Of a DNA stretch of 64,000 nucleotides, positions 63,814 to 64,000 are shown piece by piece. Origin of the DNA: Methylorubrum suomiense (GTDB taxonomy: Bacteria > Pseudomonadota > Alphaproteobacteria > Rhizobiales > Beijerinckiaceae); assembly GCF_022179765.1 (NCBI RefSeq), contig NZ_BPRE01000001.1, positions 62,001 through 126,000 of the forward strand, written 5' to 3'. Each line of letters starts with the position of its first letter. Within the stretch, counting starts at the first letter, position 1. The translations under genes were made by a program, and so were the position numbers. The notes under the pieces are model-generated. The model was given only the letters and a program-made list of their open reading frames with translations, did not search any database and was not told the origin of the DNA.

Positions 63814-64000
63814 CTAACGGAACGGCGGCTCGTCGAAGCTCCGGAGCTTGCGCGAATGCAGCCCGGCCCGATCGGCGCGCAGCGTGTCGAGGGTGGCGAG
63901 GCCGATCTGGAGATGCTCGGTCACGGCCCGCTCGTAGAAGGCGCTGGCCGAGCCCGGCAGCTTGATCTCGCCGTGGAGCGGCTTGTCCGAGACGCAGAGC
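63814..64000 (-). CDS. amn: AMP nucleosidase, C-terminal part (gene continues beyond the window)
   Basis: 62 codons before the TAG at 63814-63816. The reading includes CVSDKPLHGEIKLPGSA and ends LHSRKLRSFDEPPFR, which closely follows the C-terminus of bacterial AMP nucleosidases (Amn), enzymes that split AMP into adenine and ribose 5-phosphate. The catalytic core is outside the window. It converges with the chemoreceptor gene, 86 bases away. Confidence 0.82.
   Translation of the reverse strand, partial: LCVSDKPLHGEIKLPGSASAFYERAVTEHLQIGLATLDTLRADRAGLHSRKLRSFDEPPFR

Overview
The window is a stretch of bacterial chromosome with very high GC and dense, mostly housekeeping gene content. Protein sequences and gene order (rimP-nusA-ylxR-infB-rbfA-truB, lepB-rnc-era behind pdxJ-acpS, a solitary asd, a csp-copA-cueR copper locus) point to an alphaproteobacterium of the order Hyphomicrobiales, most likely Methylobacterium/Methylorubrum of the extorquens group. 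That assignment rests on recognition, not on a database search.

Layout. 1-1520: end of a radical-SAM DNA-repair-type gene coupled to udgX. 1588-4457: a DUF2336 protein and an SLT-type transglycosylase, overlapping. 4532-8629: a small CitE-like protein, a GST, a flavin reductase, a nitroreductase and two secreted unknowns. 8720-11269: an EamA exporter with a tiny upstream ORF, divergent from a MocR-type regulator, with an inverted repeat between them. 11334-14904: a BI-1/YccA membrane protein and an FtsX-like permease. 15093-20905: pdxJ, acpS, lepB, rnc, era, an RsmC-like methyltransferase and an RsuA-like pseudouridine synthase. 21061-22173: leuB. 22340-30762 (minus strand): the transcription/translation operon rimP-nusA-ylxR-infB-(membrane orphan)-rbfA-truB, with a promoter-like sequence and an intrinsic-terminator hairpin in the rimP leader.

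31005-34585: an acetyltransferase, then an AT-richer two-gene island read as a PD-(D/E)XK nuclease toxin with a candidate immunity gene, then asd. 34947-37762: two unknown envelope proteins and an M20 amidohydrolase. 38005-41293: copper module (cueR, copA, Cys-rich copper-storage protein) with a CueR-type promoter from which the copA mRNA may be leaderless. 41540-44903: a LysR remnant, a PhoR-like kinase, a YbhN/MprF-like membrane protein and a second uracil-DNA-glycosylase-fold protein.

45018-54075 (minus strand) is the most interesting region. Eight genes are nearly all overlapped: inositol-phosphate synthase, an HD-like protein, a methyltransferase, a Gfo/Idh dehydrogenase, a YcaO protein, an IolE/IolI-like TIM-barrel protein, a GT4 glycosyltransferase and a PIG-L deacetylase. 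The first and the last two echo the Ino1-MshA-MshB logic of mycothiol synthesis; the YcaO, methyltransferase, dehydrogenase and TIM-barrel genes suggest a further decorated cyclitol glycoside. No RiPP precursor and no MshC-like ligase are visible.

54387-64000: a transglycosylase behind a perfect CtrA-type site, an EmrAB-type efflux pair, a DUF308/HdeD membrane protein, a class A PBP with a degenerate nuclease-like tail, a chemoreceptor and the 3' end of an AMP nucleosidase gene. Two long palindromic repeats, a Rhizobiales-type REP-like element and a short GC hairpin lie between genes. I see no rRNA, tRNA, CRISPR array or insertion sequence.
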